Assembly: GCA_027493955.1 (NCBI GenBank)
Contig: JAOSJT010000001.1
Coordinates: forward strand, 3,211,131-3,275,130
DNA from: Bacteroidia bacterium
GTDB lineage: Bacteria > Bacteroidota > Ignavibacteria > SZUA-365
Length of the DNA stretch: 64,000 nt
Reading direction: 5' to 3'
Under the pieces are notes generated by a model. That model did not search any database and was not told where the DNA came from. It saw nothing but the letters and a program-made list of their open reading frames with translations. The position numbers were made by a program, and so were the translations under genes. Positions within the stretch are counted from its first letter, which is position 1. Every line of letters begins with the position of its first letter. Positions 18,488 through 29,700 of the stretch are shown here, piece after piece.

Positions 18488-19927
18488 TTAGTTGCTGAAC
18501 AGGGCCTTGGCGGCGAGGCGGTCGGGTTTGCCTGACGCTGTGCGCGGAATATCCGTGACAAATTTCCAGAGTCTGGGTGTTTTCAGAGGACCGAGGCGAT
18601 TCCTGCACCAGGGCAGCAGTTCCTCTTCCACCGATGCCTCGCCCTGTATCACGGCGGCAAGGCGCTGCCCCCACTCTTCGTCCGGCACACCGACAACGAT
18701 CGCGCCCTCGATCTGCGGATGCATGTGCAGCACCGCTTCAATCTCCGCGGGATAGATGTTCTCACCACCGCTTATCACGACGTCATCACGCCGTCCCAGC
18801 ACGTTGAGCGCGCCGTTATCATCGATACTGCCGATGTCACCCGTGCGGAACCATCCGTCAACGAAGCGCTCGGAGTTCGCCGAAGGATTTCCGAGATAGC
18901 CCGACATCACCATGGGTCCCCGCACAAGAATCTCTCCCGCACCGGAAGCCGGACAAGGATTTCCCTTCTCGTCCACAATGCGAAGCTCCGCGCCGGGGAT
19001 TGGCACACCTGCGGTGCCGGCGTAGCGCGCGGTATTGCTGATCGGCGCGGTACAGATTTGCGAGCAGCTCTCGGTCATGCCGTAGGTGCCGAGTACGGGC
19101 ATCCCGCGTCTGACGATTTCTTCCCACAGCAGGGGACTCGCCGCCGCGCCGCCGAGCAGAATGGCTCTGAGTTTCGGACAGTTGGATCCGTTAAGTTCCG
19201 GGTCGCGTCGAAACATCCGATGCAGCATGGTCGGCACGAGCGAGGCGAGCGTTATTCCGTCCCTGCATTCGCGCGCGAGTGTCTCCGGCGTATTGTCCGC
19301 AGGCAGCACCACTGCGCTGCCGTAGAGCAGACTGCGCACGACGATGGCAAATCCGCCGATATGAAACAACGGGATGACGCAGAGCCAGGCATCGTCCGGT
19401 TGCGTTCCAAGATTCTCGCGCGATCCCCGGGAGCTTGCACGATGTTGCGCCCATGTATGCGGCACGGCCTTGGGTGCGGCTGTGCTGCCCGACGTGAACA
19501 GTATGGACAACAGATCATCGTCTGTACAGGGAGATGTTTCGAGATACGCAGCATCCCCTGGCGGTGGGGCTGCGCGCAGATCCCGCATCGGAACGGAACA
19601 GGATTCCACGTTCGCATTGTCACTGAGAAGCAGCACGGGCCGAACGAGATCGAGCTGCGCCGCGCGTTCCGCCGCGGACAGCCTCGTATTGAGTGGAACA
19701 ACCGTGGCACCGAGCAGCATCAGCGCATGCAGCGCCACGACATGACGGGAGCTGTTTTCCGCGAGCGTCGCCACCCGCAGGCCTTTCCGTATCCCGAACG
19801 CGGAATGCAATTCCGCCGCTAGTGCCGAGGCCTCCCGGTAGAGTCGGGCGTAGCTCCAGATTTCCTGTCCCTCACGCAGCGCCTGGCGATCCGGAACCGC
19901 GCGGGCGAGCGCTTCAAGCGGATGCAC
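18488..19927 (-). CDS. menE: o-Succinylbenzoate-CoA ligase
   Basis: MenE adenylates o-succinylbenzoate and transfers it to CoA. The 479-residue ANL-superfamily enzyme shows the P-loop SILFTSGSTAAPKAVPHTW, VLGTYGMTESCSQ, DGWFRTGDIG, RRDDVVISGGENIYPAEIE and the C-terminal catalytic Lys in RTASGKPDRLAAK. I placed the start at GTG 19927 (VHPLEALARAVPDRQ), overlapping the menC stop by 14 bases. The longer open frame would run inside menC and adds residues unlike the family. It is the last gene of the men cluster. Confidence 0.92.
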   Translation of the reverse strand: MHPLEALARAVPDRQALREGQEIWSYARLYREASALAAELHSAFGIRKGLRVATLAENSSRHVVALHALMLLGATVVPLNTRLSAAERAAQLDLVRPVLLLSDNANVESCSVPMRDLRAAPPPGDAAYLETSPCTDDDLLSILFTSGSTAAPKAVPHTWAQHRASSRGSRENLGTQPDDAWLCVIPLFHIGGFAIVVRSLLYGSAVVLPADNTPETLARECRDGITLASLVPTMLHRMFRRDPELNGSNCPKLRAILLGGAAASPLLWEEIVRRGMPVLGTYGMTESCSQICTAPISNTARYAGTAGVPIPGAELRIVDEKGNPCPASGAGEILVRGPMVMSGYLGNPSANSERFVDGWFRTGDIGSIDDNGALNVLGRRDDVVISGGENIYPAEIEAVLHMHPQIEGAIVVGVPDEEWGQRLAAVIQGEASVEEELLPWCRNRLGPLKTPRLWKFVTDIPRTASGKPDRLAAKALFSN

Positions 19928-21002
19928 GGGCGGCCCCCAGCTCCGGAATAATGCCGATGCCCGATTGTTTCGAAAGCACGAAGCATCCTCCGGTGATGGT
20001 GTCCCGGGCAAAATCGGTGGCGAACAAAGCGCCCGTGGCGATACCATGATGACGGGTAAGGTGCGGCATGGCGGCGCAGATATGGGCTACGGTGTTTCTT
20101 CCAATGGCCGAATCGATGAAGGAAGTAAAAACCACGTCTATGCCGAACAGGTGCGCCAGTTCGGTAAGCGCTATCGTCTGGATGATTCCGCCGAACGCCA
20201 TCGGTTTGAGGACGACAATATCCGCCGCGCCTTCCATTATCACGCTTTCTGCCTGGCTATGGCGCTGCGCGCTTTCATCCGCCGCAATGGGAATGATTTG
20301 GGCATCCCGGAGCTCGAGCATTCCATCGATGTCCGCAACCGGCTGCTCGATGTACTCGATGTCGAACGGGGAGAGTTTCTCCATCATGGAGTATGCTTTC
20401 TTCAGTTTCCAGGCCCCATTGGCGTCGAGCCGGATCAGGATATCGGGACCGGCCAGTTCACGGACGGCCCGTACCCGCTCGATGTCGTCTTCGCCCGGCA
20501 TGGCGCCGACCTTGAGTTTGAGGCAGGAGAAACCGTCTTCCAGTGCTGCTTCCGCACCGAGCAGCGTTGTCTGCACATCGCCGCTGCTCAGTATCGCGTT
20601 GACGGGAATGGACGTACAGACGTCTGCGTTGGCCAGGACCCTGGCGAGCGGAACGCCCGCTATCCGTGCGAGCAAGTCGAACGTGGCTGTCTCCACCGCG
20701 CAGCTTGCGGTTGGGGTTCCACGCAACCTGTCGAGGACGAGTTTACCGCAGGACTCCGAGAATTCGAGGAGATTGATATCACTCCCGTCGTACTCCCGCG
20801 CGAATTGACGCAGCGCTTCGGCGGCCTCGTCGAAGGATTCCGTGCCGAATGCTTTCAGCGGAGCGGCTTCTCCGTAGCCGCTGAGACCGGAAACAGTATC
20901 TTCGATGCGAACGATAAGCACCTCGCGCTCCAGAATGCTCCATCCCGCAGTGCGAAACGGCGCCCGAAGCGGCAACGTGTGTTGATGTACAGAGACGTTC
21001 AT
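19914..21002 (-). CDS. menC: o-Succinylbenzoate synthase
   Basis: MenC dehydrates SHCHC to o-succinylbenzoate. It is an enolase-superfamily protein of 362 residues with the catalytic K-x-K motif (CLKLKVG), metal ligands in RLDANGAW, YIEQP and AADES, and the second Lys in VVLKPMAFGG. Context between menA and menE supports MenC over the related muconate cycloisomerase or dipeptide epimerase. Confidence 0.93.
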   Translation of the reverse strand: MNVSVHQHTLPLRAPFRTAGWSILEREVLIVRIEDTVSGLSGYGEAAPLKAFGTESFDEAAEALRQFAREYDGSDINLLEFSESCGKLVLDRLRGTPTASCAVETATFDLLARIAGVPLARVLANADVCTSIPVNAILSSGDVQTTLLGAEAALEDGFSCLKLKVGAMPGEDDIERVRAVRELAGPDILIRLDANGAWKLKKAYSMMEKLSPFDIEYIEQPVADIDGMLELRDAQIIPIAADESAQRHSQAESVIMEGAADIVVLKPMAFGGIIQTIALTELAHLFGIDVVFTSFIDSAIGRNTVAHICAAMPHLTRHHGIATGALFATDFARDTITGGCFVLSKQSGIGIIPELGAARASA

Positions 21003-21006
21003 ACAA

Positions 21007-21930
21007 TTACCCGAATGTGATGGCCACCGACAGCAGCGTCGCGTATATCGCCAGCAGACGCCCGGTCATGGCAAGTGCGTGATTCAATGCCTGCCCGTCG
21101 CTCTGCGATGCAACAATCCTTGCAGCATAAAAGGCAAGCGGAGCGGTGAGCAAGGGAAAAACGTAGAGGAGAGAATGACCGGCCAGGAGATGAAGGGTCG
21201 GATACAGAAACGCGCCGGCCAGCAGTACGTAGTATTGCGTTCGTGTTGCGCTTTTCCCTATCCGTACGGCCAGAGTGCGTTTCCCGGTAAGCTTGTCCGT
21301 GTCAATGTCGCGATAATTGTTCACCACCAGAATGGCGGTGGAAAGCGCGCCGATGGGCAAGGAGGCCAGCAGTGCGTCGGGCGACCAGTACAGCGCCTGC
21401 ACGAAGTGCGTACCTGTCACCGCCACTATCCCGAAAAACAGGAACACGAAAACGTCGCCAAGTCCGACATAGGCAAGCGGCCACGGGCCCGCCGTGTACA
21501 GCACCGCGCAGACGAGCGAAGCGATGCCGATAAGCAGCACCGGCCATCCTCCGAGATACACCAGATACAGTCCGAGCAAAAAAGTCACCGCCAGCACCCC
21601 GATCATGACATTGCGCACGGTTTCCGGAGGGATAAGACCGCTCTGGACCACGCGCACGGGACCGATGCGATGCTCCGTATCCGCTCCCTTGATGTAGTCG
21701 AAGTAGTCGTTGGCCAGGTTGGTTGCAATCTGAATCAATAACGCGCAGAGCAGCGCCATGACCGCCGGAAGCGGTGTGAAGGCGCCTTCGGCGTATGCGA
21801 CGGCGGTGCCCACCATCACAGGAGCGAAGGCGGCGGGGAGCGTCTTCGGCCGCGACGCAAGAAGCCACGCTTGCGCGCGACTGATTGCGGGGGGAGCGGA
21901 GACCGGTAGGTGCGTTTGCGCTCTCACCAC
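21007..21930 (-). CDS. menA: 1,4-Dihydroxy-2-naphthoate polyprenyltransferase
   Basis: MenA attaches the polyprenyl tail to DHNA in the inner membrane. The 307-residue UbiA-family protein has eight or nine hydrophobic helices and the two Mg-prenyl-diphosphate motifs [11 protein letters not shown] and [22 protein letters not shown]. It begins at GTG 21930, or at GTG 21927, which overlaps the menB stop as GTGA. It ends 5 bases before menC starts. Confidence 0.95.
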   Translation of the reverse strand: MVRAQTHLPVSAPPAISRAQAWLLASRPKTLPAAFAPVMVGTAVAYAEGAFTPLPAVMALLCALLIQIATNLANDYFDYIKGADTEHRIGPVRVVQSGLIPPETVRNVMIGVLAVTFLLGLYLVYLGGWPVLLIGIASLVCAVLYTAGPWPLAYVGLGDVFVFLFFGIVAVTGTHFVQALYWSPDALLASLPIGALSTAILVVNNYRDIDTDKLTGKRTLAVRIGKSATRTQYYVLLAGAFLYPTLHLLAGHSLLYVFPLLTAPLAFYAARIVASQSDGQALNHALAMTGRLLAIYATLLSVAITFG

Positions 21931-22775
21931 GGAAGCCAGGGATACTTCCGAAAATCGGGCGCGCGTTTTTCCACGTAGGCTTTCTTGCCCTCCTGCGCCT
22001 CCTCGGACATGTAATACAACAATGTCGCATTCCCGGCGAGCTCCTGTATCCCTGCCTGTCCGTCAAGTTCGGCATTGAAGGCGGATTTCAGAAGTCGTAT
22101 GGACAGGGGTGATTTCTCCAAAATTTCGCGCGCCCACTGCACGCCTTCCTCCTCCAGGCGCTCCACGGGAACAATCGTATTCACCAGGCCCATGTCAAAC
22201 GCCTCCTGCGCGGAATACTGCCGGCAAAGATACCAGATTTCGCGGGCGCGTTTCTGGCCGACGAGACGCGCGAGATACGACGCTCCGAAGCCGCCGTCGA
22301 AACTGCCCACTCTGGGACCCGTCTGACCGAATACCGCGTTGTCTGCGGCGATTGTCAGATCGCACACCACATGCAGGACATGTCCGCCGCCGATAGCATA
22401 GCCGGCGACAAGCGCGATGACCGGTTTGGTCATGGTACGTATGAGACGCTGCAATTCCAGAATATGCAGACGCGGCGCACCACCCTCCTGCGCCATGTAG
22501 CCGGCGTCGCCGCGTATTTTCTGGTCTCCCCCGCTGCAGAACGCCCATTTTCCGTCGCGCGAGGGTCCTTCACCCGTCAGCAGCACCACGCCGATGGAGG
22601 TATCCAGCGCCGCGATGCGAAAGGCGTCGAGGAGCTGATCCACCGTCTCCGGGCGAAAGGCGTTGCGGACTTCCGGCCTGTTGATGGCGATACGCATGAT
22701 ACCTTCATCGCTTTTCCGGAATGTGATGTCGGAATATTCTTTGACCGTTGTCCATGTAATTGAAGTGCTTGTCAT
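21924..22775 (-). CDS. menB: 1,4-Dihydroxy-2-naphthoyl-CoA synthase
   Basis: MenB closes the second ring of o-succinylbenzoyl-CoA. The 283-residue crotonase-fold protein shows [65 protein letters not shown] and the [10 protein letters not shown] ending typical of MenB. The ATG at 22775 follows an excellent AAGGAG. It lies 137 bases after the menD-menH gene and overlaps menA. Confidence 0.97.
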   Translation of the reverse strand: MTSTSITWTTVKEYSDITFRKSDEGIMRIAINRPEVRNAFRPETVDQLLDAFRIAALDTSIGVVLLTGEGPSRDGKWAFCSGGDQKIRGDAGYMAQEGGAPRLHILELQRLIRTMTKPVIALVAGYAIGGGHVLHVVCDLTIAADNAVFGQTGPRVGSFDGGFGASYLARLVGQKRAREIWYLCRQYSAQEAFDMGLVNTIVPVERLEEEGVQWAREILEKSPLSIRLLKSAFNAELDGQAGIQELAGNATLLYYMSEEAQEGKKAYVEKRAPDFRKYPWLPW

Positions 22776-22912
22776 TGTATCTCCTTGTCGTTCGGGTTCG
22801 ATGAGCTTTCCTCCTGAAAACAGCAGCGGGACGCCGTCGGGTTCAACCATCGCAAGGCAGACGATGTGCGGTACCTCATGATCGTGGCTGTCCGCACATG
22901 CAATCACCGGCG

Positions 22913-25597
22913 CTACGGCTGCCGGTTCTCAACCCCGGTCCAGAATGTCGTCAGCGCCAGGGCCAGCGCGATTGGCTGCTCCAGAGGGAGATCGTGGCCG
23001 CAGTTCTCGAACAGGCACAGTTCCGCCTCCTTCTCTGACGCAATGCGTCTTGCCACATCAGCATATACCGGATCCTGCGTTCCTGCGGCGGCAAAGACCG
23101 GGCACGCGAGTTCCGCGAGCTGCTTCCACATGGACTCCTGGGCACCTTGTCCGCTGCCGCGCAAGGATGACGCAAAACCCCGGGAGCATCCCTTCCTCCG
23201 TTCCGCGACGGCCTTACGCCAGGCGGAGGGATGGGCATACCGCTGCGCCTCGAATAACGGCGCGATGCTCCAGGCCTGCACAAAACGCGCAAGTCCGTCT
23301 GTGAGAATGGTTTCCGCAAGCTGTGCGTCCTGCTGAGAGCGAGCGGAACGCATGGCGGCATCCTCCATGCCGGGATTTCCGCTGAGCAGCGCGAGCGAAG
23401 CAAGGCGCTTCGGATAGCCGAGGGCAAAGGTCAATGCTGTTCTGGCACCGAGAGAGTAGCCGACGATATGCGCACGGGCGATACCCAGCGTTTTCAGGAC
23501 GTCCTCAATGCGCATCGCGGCGCCATCAAGCGTCCATGTCTCGGGGAAGCGCTCATACGCCGGCGAAGGCGAGGCGCCATGTCCCATAAGGTCGATGGTA
23601 ATGATCCGCCGTGCTCCCAGCGCTCGATGCAGCGCGCGCCACGACGAAGCGTCGCGGGTAAATCCATGCAGCAACACCACCGGCAGACCCTCACCACCGT
23701 GATCGTTCCAGCTCAAGGGAAATGGGATGCGCAGGTCGGATGGTTGCCTGGAATGGCCTTTCATGGCGGCATCCACGACCTCTGCGACATCCCGGAGCAC
23801 GGCGCGACGGAGTTCACCGCTGGATCGGATTTCCGTGCGCACTTCTATGACGGCAACACCGTCGTGCCTCAGCGCCTCCCTGAAGCTGCCGTCGAAATGC
23901 TCCCAGCTCTGCGCGACGGTGTGCTTCACCCCGAAGGCAGTGAACAGAGCCGGGAAATTCGTCGAATGTGGCGTAACAAAATGTTTCGTGAAAGCCGGTT
24001 CGAAATCTCGCACCGGCAACAGTTCGAAAATCTCGCCGCCGGAGTTGTTCAGCAGCACAACGGTCAGTTTCAGCGCGCGCAGTCCCTCGCCGGCAAGCGC
24101 ATTGAGATTGTGCAGCACGGCAACATCCCCCGTAACAAGAACACACGGTCTCTCCCGCGCGACCCCCAAGGCGGTGGATAGAATTCCGTCGATGCCGTTG
24201 ACGCCACGATTGAAAAACACCGCTGTATCCTTTTCACTGACGGCGAGAAAGGTCTCCGCGTCGCGAATCGGCATACTGGAAGAGAGGAAGAGCGCTCCGT
24301 CAACCGGAAGCAGCGATCTCAGACGCGCGAACACCTTCCCCTCGAAGGACTCCTCGATGCCAGCAAGTGCGGTATCCAGCCCGCTTCTTGCCGCAGCGTC
24401 GGCATCGCGGAACATCGGCAACCAGTCCGTATCGCGTCCGGCAGGAGGATAGTTGCGCATGGCTGTCGCCAGATCGCCGATAATGGCGCAGGGCTGTCCG
24501 ATGACATGCAGCGTTGCGCGATGCGAAGGATCGGCGCGGTCGGCCGTGGGCGTGAGCACGACGAAGGGCACATCGTCTAGTTCATCGATGAAACGCTGCA
24601 TCGCACTGTTGGTCGGCGCACTACCGATCTGCACGAGTAGATCCGGTTTCACGCGCGAGCGAAAGACACCGCTCCGCAACAGGAGATCCGAGCTCCCGAA
24701 CACCAACGGCGAAGGCGGCCCGTAACGGACATTCGAGGCCGCCTCGGCCAGTACCGGCACACTGTGTTCCTCGGCGAAGGCGAGCAGCGCGTCGCGGTAG
24801 CCGTCGTCGGGAGTGTGTGGACCGGCAAGTATCAGCGGCCGCTGCGCACGCAGCAGGAGATCGAGCAATTGAAAACGCAGGGCTTCGCTGTGCGCGGAAT
24901 TACCCCAGTGCATCGTCGAAGTCCAGGCCCTGCCGTCCCTGCGTCCAGCCACCTCCTCCTCGACGCTGTCAGTCCAGTCCGGAGGTAGTGCGTCGAAGGA
25001 CCGCTCCGGAGGCAGCGGTTCAAGGGGTTTGCGAAACGGGATGTTCAGATGCACCGGACCGGGCAGCGGACCCAGCGCCCGCGCAACAGCGTGACAAACG
25101 ATGGCTCGGAGGGCGCGCAGCTTGGCGCGGTCCGCTTCCGCCTGTGGAAGATCATGGAAGTACCGTGCGCGATTTCCATACAGCCCGGCCTGATCCATGG
25201 TTTGCGGCGCACCGGAATGGCGCAGCTCCGTCGGACGATCCGCGGTGCACACGATGAGTGGGACATGCGCGGCATCGGCCTCGCAGAGCGCGGGGAGGTA
25301 GTTCGCCGCGGCGGTACCGGAAGTGCACAGCAGCGCCACCGGTCTGCGACTCGCTTTGGCGATGCCGAGCGCATGGAAGGCAGCGGAGCGCTCGTCAATG
25401 ACGGAATGGTCTTCGATGTCGGGATGCGCTGCGAAAGCCAGTACGAGCGGGGTCGATCGCGAACCGGGAGAAATCACCACATCGCGCACGCCGCTGCGCG
25501 CGAGTTCCTCGACGAGAACCCGCGCCCAGAAAGTGTTGATGTTCGCGTGTGTAATCACTGCTGTGAGCGTGAAAGGAAAAAGCCGCGCGATGCGCAT
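22913..25597 (-). CDS. menD: MenD-MenH fusion: SEPHCHC synthase plus SHCHC synthase
   Basis: One 894-residue frame joins two consecutive menaquinone enzymes. Residues about 1-610 are MenD, a thiamine-diphosphate enzyme adding 2-oxoglutarate to isochorismate: [23 protein letters not shown] (cofactor Glu), [28 protein letters not shown], and the ThDP/Mg motif [11 protein letters not shown] to LNNSGGEIF. Residues about 622-894 are an alpha/beta-hydrolase of the MenH type: LLHGFTRDA, nucleophile elbow GYSLG (about Ser715), TQDPVYAD (about Asp842) and CGHDLP (about His868), removing pyruvate to give SHCHC. Fusion of these two is known in plant PHYLLO proteins and some bacteria. Start at ATG 25597; menF ends 34 bases upstream. 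Confidence 0.95.
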   Translation of the reverse strand: MRIARLFPFTLTAVITHANINTFWARVLVEELARSGVRDVVISPGSRSTPLVLAFAAHPDIEDHSVIDERSAAFHALGIAKASRRPVALLCTSGTAAANYLPALCEADAAHVPLIVCTADRPTELRHSGAPQTMDQAGLYGNRARYFHDLPQAEADRAKLRALRAIVCHAVARALGPLPGPVHLNIPFRKPLEPLPPERSFDALPPDWTDSVEEEVAGRRDGRAWTSTMHWGNSAHSEALRFQLLDLLLRAQRPLILAGPHTPDDGYRDALLAFAEEHSVPVLAEAASNVRYGPPSPLVFGSSDLLLRSGVFRSRVKPDLLVQIGSAPTNSAMQRFIDELDDVPFVVLTPTADRADPSHRATLHVIGQPCAIIGDLATAMRNYPPAGRDTDWLPMFRDADAAARSGLDTALAGIEESFEGKVFARLRSLLPVDGALFLSSSMPIRDAETFLAVSEKDTAVFFNRGVNGIDGILSTALGVARERPCVLVTGDVAVLHNLNALAGEGLRALKLTVVLLNNSGGEIFELLPVRDFEPAFTKHFVTPHSTNFPALFTAFGVKHTVAQSWEHFDGSFREALRHDGVAVIEVRTEIRSSGELRRAVLRDVAEVVDAAMKGHSRQPSDLRIPFPLSWNDHGGEGLPVVLLHGFTRDASSWRALHRALGARRIITIDLMGHGASPSPAYERFPETWTLDGAAMRIEDVLKTLGIARAHIVGYSLGARTALTFALGYPKRLASLALLSGNPGMEDAAMRSARSQQDAQLAETILTDGLARFVQAWSIAPLFEAQRYAHPSAWRKAVAERRKGCSRGFASSLRGSGQGAQESMWKQLAELACPVFAAAGTQDPVYADVARRIASEKEAELCLFENCGHDLPLEQPIALALALTTFWTGVENRQP

Positions 25598-25631
25598 GTA
25601 CCGAAAATAGTGAATCCCGCGTCGTCACGCA

Positions 25632-26786
25632 TCATCTGGGCCTGAGGACGTCGTGCACCATGCGCATTTTGGCTTCCGTCTCGGCAAGCTCCACTGCCGG
25701 ATCACTGTCCCGCACAATGCCTGCCCCGGCAAACACCGTTGCGGTCCCGTCGCGCAGAAGTGCGGAACGTATGGTCACGGCGGCGTCACCATCTCCTGCG
25801 CCGTCCATCCATCCCGCCACCCCGGCGAACAGTCCGCGATCAAAGCCCTCGATCTCCGCTATTGCGGTCATGGCGGTTTCCCGTGGCACACCGGCCACCG
25901 CCGGCGTGGGATGCAGCAGCGCAACGACGTCGCCGATGCGTACGCCCTCGCACAACTGTGCGGTGATGTCGGTTTTCAAATGATGCACATGCGGCAGAGT
26001 GATCGTTTTCCGGTCCCCCACCATTATCCCGTTGCTGACGCCGGACAGCGCGTCATGAATCATATTCACGACATACGTATGCTCTTCTTCTTCTTTTCGG
26101 CTTTCCGACAGGGTTCGGCTTGCTTCGTGATCATCGGAGCCATCCGATCTTCGAAGGGCTGTCCCGGCTATGGCCGCGGTGAAGGCAGTGCCGTTTTCGA
26201 CGCGCACGAGACGCTCGGGGGTTATCGAAAGAAAGACCTTCTCACCATCGGGTGAGAACAGCACGCGAAACGCATTCCGCACCGCGAGCACCCGCTGCAG
26301 AAGGTGATCGAAATCCGATGTGAAAGACCAGGTTTTCCTTCTGGACAGTACGATTTTCTGCAATCCTCCCGCGTGCAGTGTGCGCAGACCCGCCGTCACT
26401 GAATGCAGGTAGCCTTCGTCAAAGACGTCATTGCCGGAGCCGTTCGCGGGCGTATCCTGGATGAGAGACGACTCCTCAACGGTGGCCGGGATGCGAAGTA
26501 TTTCTTGCGGCTCGAACGCCCACGCGCGCGGCATGCCGGCCCAGAGTCGGTCCGGCACCGCCGGAGGATCGAATGCGAGGAGGAAAAACAGTGTCCCGTC
26601 GTTTGCCGATGGTCGCAACGAAGGCAGCCATCGGCGCCATTCCGACGCTTCGGATGGCTGATGGATAGTGCGCGCACCCGCCGCGAGCAGCATGTCTTCC
26701 CCGGGTGCACTCCAGAGCAACCAGGGAGGCCCCTGCGTTTCGCGCAGTTCCCGGAAGAGTGCTATGCCGTCCGTCGGAGAACTCAC
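25632..26786 (-). CDS. menF: Isochorismate synthase
   Basis: MenF converts chorismate to isochorismate, the entry to menaquinone. The 384-residue protein has the chorismate-binding domain: LQKIVLSRRKTW, PERLVRVENGTAFTAAIAGT, the SRKEEEEHTYVV segment, LHPTPAVAGVPRE, and FAGAGIVRDSDPAVELAETE. The start is a GTG at 26786 whose GTGA overlaps the stop of the upstream T9SS protein gene. The N-terminal third is divergent, as usual. Context with menD makes MenF more likely than a salicylate or siderophore isochorismate synthase. Confidence 0.93.
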   Translation of the reverse strand: MSSPTDGIALFRELRETQGPPWLLWSAPGEDMLLAAGARTIHQPSEASEWRRWLPSLRPSANDGTLFFLLAFDPPAVPDRLWAGMPRAWAFEPQEILRIPATVEESSLIQDTPANGSGNDVFDEGYLHSVTAGLRTLHAGGLQKIVLSRRKTWSFTSDFDHLLQRVLAVRNAFRVLFSPDGEKVFLSITPERLVRVENGTAFTAAIAGTALRRSDGSDDHEASRTLSESRKEEEEHTYVVNMIHDALSGVSNGIMVGDRKTITLPHVHHLKTDITAQLCEGVRIGDVVALLHPTPAVAGVPRETAMTAIAEIEGFDRGLFAGVAGWMDGAGDGDAAVTIRSALLRDGTATVFAGAGIVRDSDPAVELAETEAKMRMVHDVLRPR

Positions 26787-29700
26787 CTGAGCACGACAGT
26801 TGTCACACGCGCTTCCGGCATGCCGGCATCCGACAGCGAACGCAGCACGGTGAAGTACACACCCGGGAGCAGTCCGTCTGTCGACAGCGCGATTTCCCGC
26901 GTCCCGCCCGCTTCGCCAGTCAGCGCGACGCGCTTCCGCGTACGCCCGAGCATATCGTAGAGCACGAGTTCCGCCATTGTGCCTTGCGGCATGGAAACCG
27001 AATACCAGGCCACGCTGTGCGCGTGCAGGGACACGGGATTGGGATAATTCTGCGAAAGCGCCAGACTTGCCGGAGAGGCAGGGGCTCCCGCATTGAGCGT
27101 TGTCGCTCTGCCAATGAGGCGTATGGTGTAGGTCCCATTCACCAGATCATCGGAAGAAACGAGAATCTCGGCGGATTTGGGTCCGTAGTTCGTCGGCCTC
27201 AGGGTGATGTCGAGGTTAAGGGCATCCCCCGGATTCAGCGTCTTCGCGCCGGGATTGATCCAATGGAACATCGCGGCGTCGGGTCCTGCCGGCTGCCACG
27301 CGCTGATGTGCAGCGGAGCGCTGCCGACATTGCGTATCACTGCCGTGCGCGTGCGGGACGTGTCAATGTACATCCAGTCGAAATCCACGGTTTCGGGGTC
27401 GGAGCGTATGACGGGAGTAACGGCACTGCCGCGAACGACAATGTAATAGAACGGCTCCACGATGTCGTTGCTTTCGACCAGCAGACGGGACTGAAACGTT
27501 CCCGCCCTGAGCGGACTGAAGGTGATCTGTATGGAATCCGTTTTTCCGGCGGCGTAGAAAAACGTGGACTCCAATGTCACCATGAACATGGTCGAATCCC
27601 CGCCGCGCATCTCCTGTCTGTTGATGAGCAGCGGCTGCGTGCCCCGATTGTTCAGCGTGACGAAGCGGGATTCATAGGTACCGAGCTGCAGCGTTCCGAA
27701 ATCGAGCGTATCCGGCGTGTGGATCAGCGCCGAGGTGCCCTGTGGTACGCCCCGGCCTTCCAGATCGATGAACGGCACACCCAATTCCGCATTGGAGTAA
27801 ACGGTGGCGAGTCCGTACACTTTTCCGGTATCCTGCGGTGCGAAACGCAACGTCAGTTCCCTGCTGTCACCGGGTGCGAGTGGGGAAAGATCGCCGCCCG
27901 CGAAGAGAAATCCGCTTCCTATGGCGGCGACGGCACTGATGTTCATATCCACTTCGCCGCGGTTGCTCACGGTGAAGTTCAATTCCCGGAATTTATTCAC
28001 CGCCACGTCACCGAAGTTCAGCACCGCGGGTTGAAGATACACCGCCGCGGTCGGCGTGTAGCGCTGCACGACACCGAACTGACCGGCGATCCAGAGGTAC
28101 CCATCGGCGGTTGCGTCCATGTCCTCGAGTCCGACCGCCGGATAATCGGTGCGGTAGAAACTGGCTCCTCCGTCGCTCGTTCTCGCGATGGAGCGGCTCA
28201 GCATGAAAAAGCCATGCTGGCTGTCGGTAAAATCGATGTCGTACACCACATCCAGTCCTGTGAGCACGGTGTGTTCCGTCCAGGTCTGTCCGCCGTCGCT
28301 GGTGCGCAGCAGCACCTGCTGACCGCCGGCCCAACCATCGGTGGCGGAAAGAAATTCGACGGTATTCAGATTCGTGATGGCGGGGTTCGTCTGCTCCATC
28401 CAGGTCTGACCGGCGTCGGTGGTATGGTAAATTTTTCCGCCGTTGCCCACGACCCACGCGGTAGAGGGCGACACCGCTGAAATGCCGTTGAAGTCATGAT
28501 TCACGCCCGCGCTCAGCTCTTCCCAGGTGCTCCCGCCGTCTGTGGTTCGCGCGAGGGTGCCATGCGCGCCGGCGAGCCAGCCGTTGTCGGCATCGAGGAA
28601 CATGATGTCCTCTATTTGTCCTGCCGCACTCAGCACTTGCGTAGTCCAGCTCGCGCCTCCATCGGTAGAAAGCATGACCTGCCCCTGCGACCCCGCGCCG
28701 ATCAGGCGGGATTCTGACAGCGCCCGTCCGAAGCGGAAACCGGTGAGGGAAATCGTATCACTGCCGGTCCAGGACTGTCCGCGGTTGTTGGTGAAAAACG
28801 CGCTTTTGTCTCCGAACACCCAGGCGCTGCTGTCGCTCAGGGCATTGATCGCACGGAAGTGGGCCCGGGAAATCGCGTCGCCTTTCTGCGACCAGTTCGC
28901 TCCGCCGTCGGCGGTCATGAATACCGCTCCGCCCGTCCCGACCAGCAGCGCCTCGCTGTCGTTGAAGGAATACACACTATACATGGTCGTGCGCCGGGGG
29001 CGCTCCACTTCGACAAAATTCCAGCTCGCTCCGGCGTCGGTGGTTTTGAACACGGAGCCGGGACTGTTGCTCAGCAGCCAGCCCGTGTTGTTCCCGGAAA
29101 AGCGCACCTGCGTGAATTCGTTGACGGCAAACGATGTATCGCTCCAGCTCTGTCCGCCGTCCGTCGTGCGGAGGAGATACTTCGGCAATTGCACGGCGAG
29201 TCCGTGCGTGGCGTCGGCAAAGTCCACGGAGACGATATCCGTTCCCAACGGCGCCGCCACGCTGTTCCACTGCTGTCCTCCGTCGGTGCTCCGGAGAATG
29301 ACACCTCCTCCACCCGTGGCGATAATGGTCGAAGCATCGGGAAAAGCGATATCGTAGAGCACGGTGCTGACTCCGGAGTTCATACTCGTCCATTTCGCAC
29401 CACCGTCGGTGCTGCGCGCGATGATGCCCACATTCCCGCAACCCCACAGCGAACCGTCGGGTGCGAGACGCAGGGTACGCAGTGTGAAACCCGTGCGCGG
29501 CAGCAGATCCCAGGTGAAGCCGCCGTCGGTGCTGCGGAGCATCGAGCCGTTGTTCATCGCGATCACTCCGGTCATGGCATCGGTAAACGCGATGCTCAGG
29601 CCGAGGAAAGGCGTCGTGCGCAGTGGATTGCCCTGCGACTTCCAGGTCGCTCCGCCATCGGTGCTGCGCAGTACGGCGCCGTTGCCGCCCACCACCCATC

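Noticed and set aside
26705-28480. 591-codon plus-strand frame
   Set aside because: Antisense to the Ycf48-like T9SS gene and menF; no family similarity.
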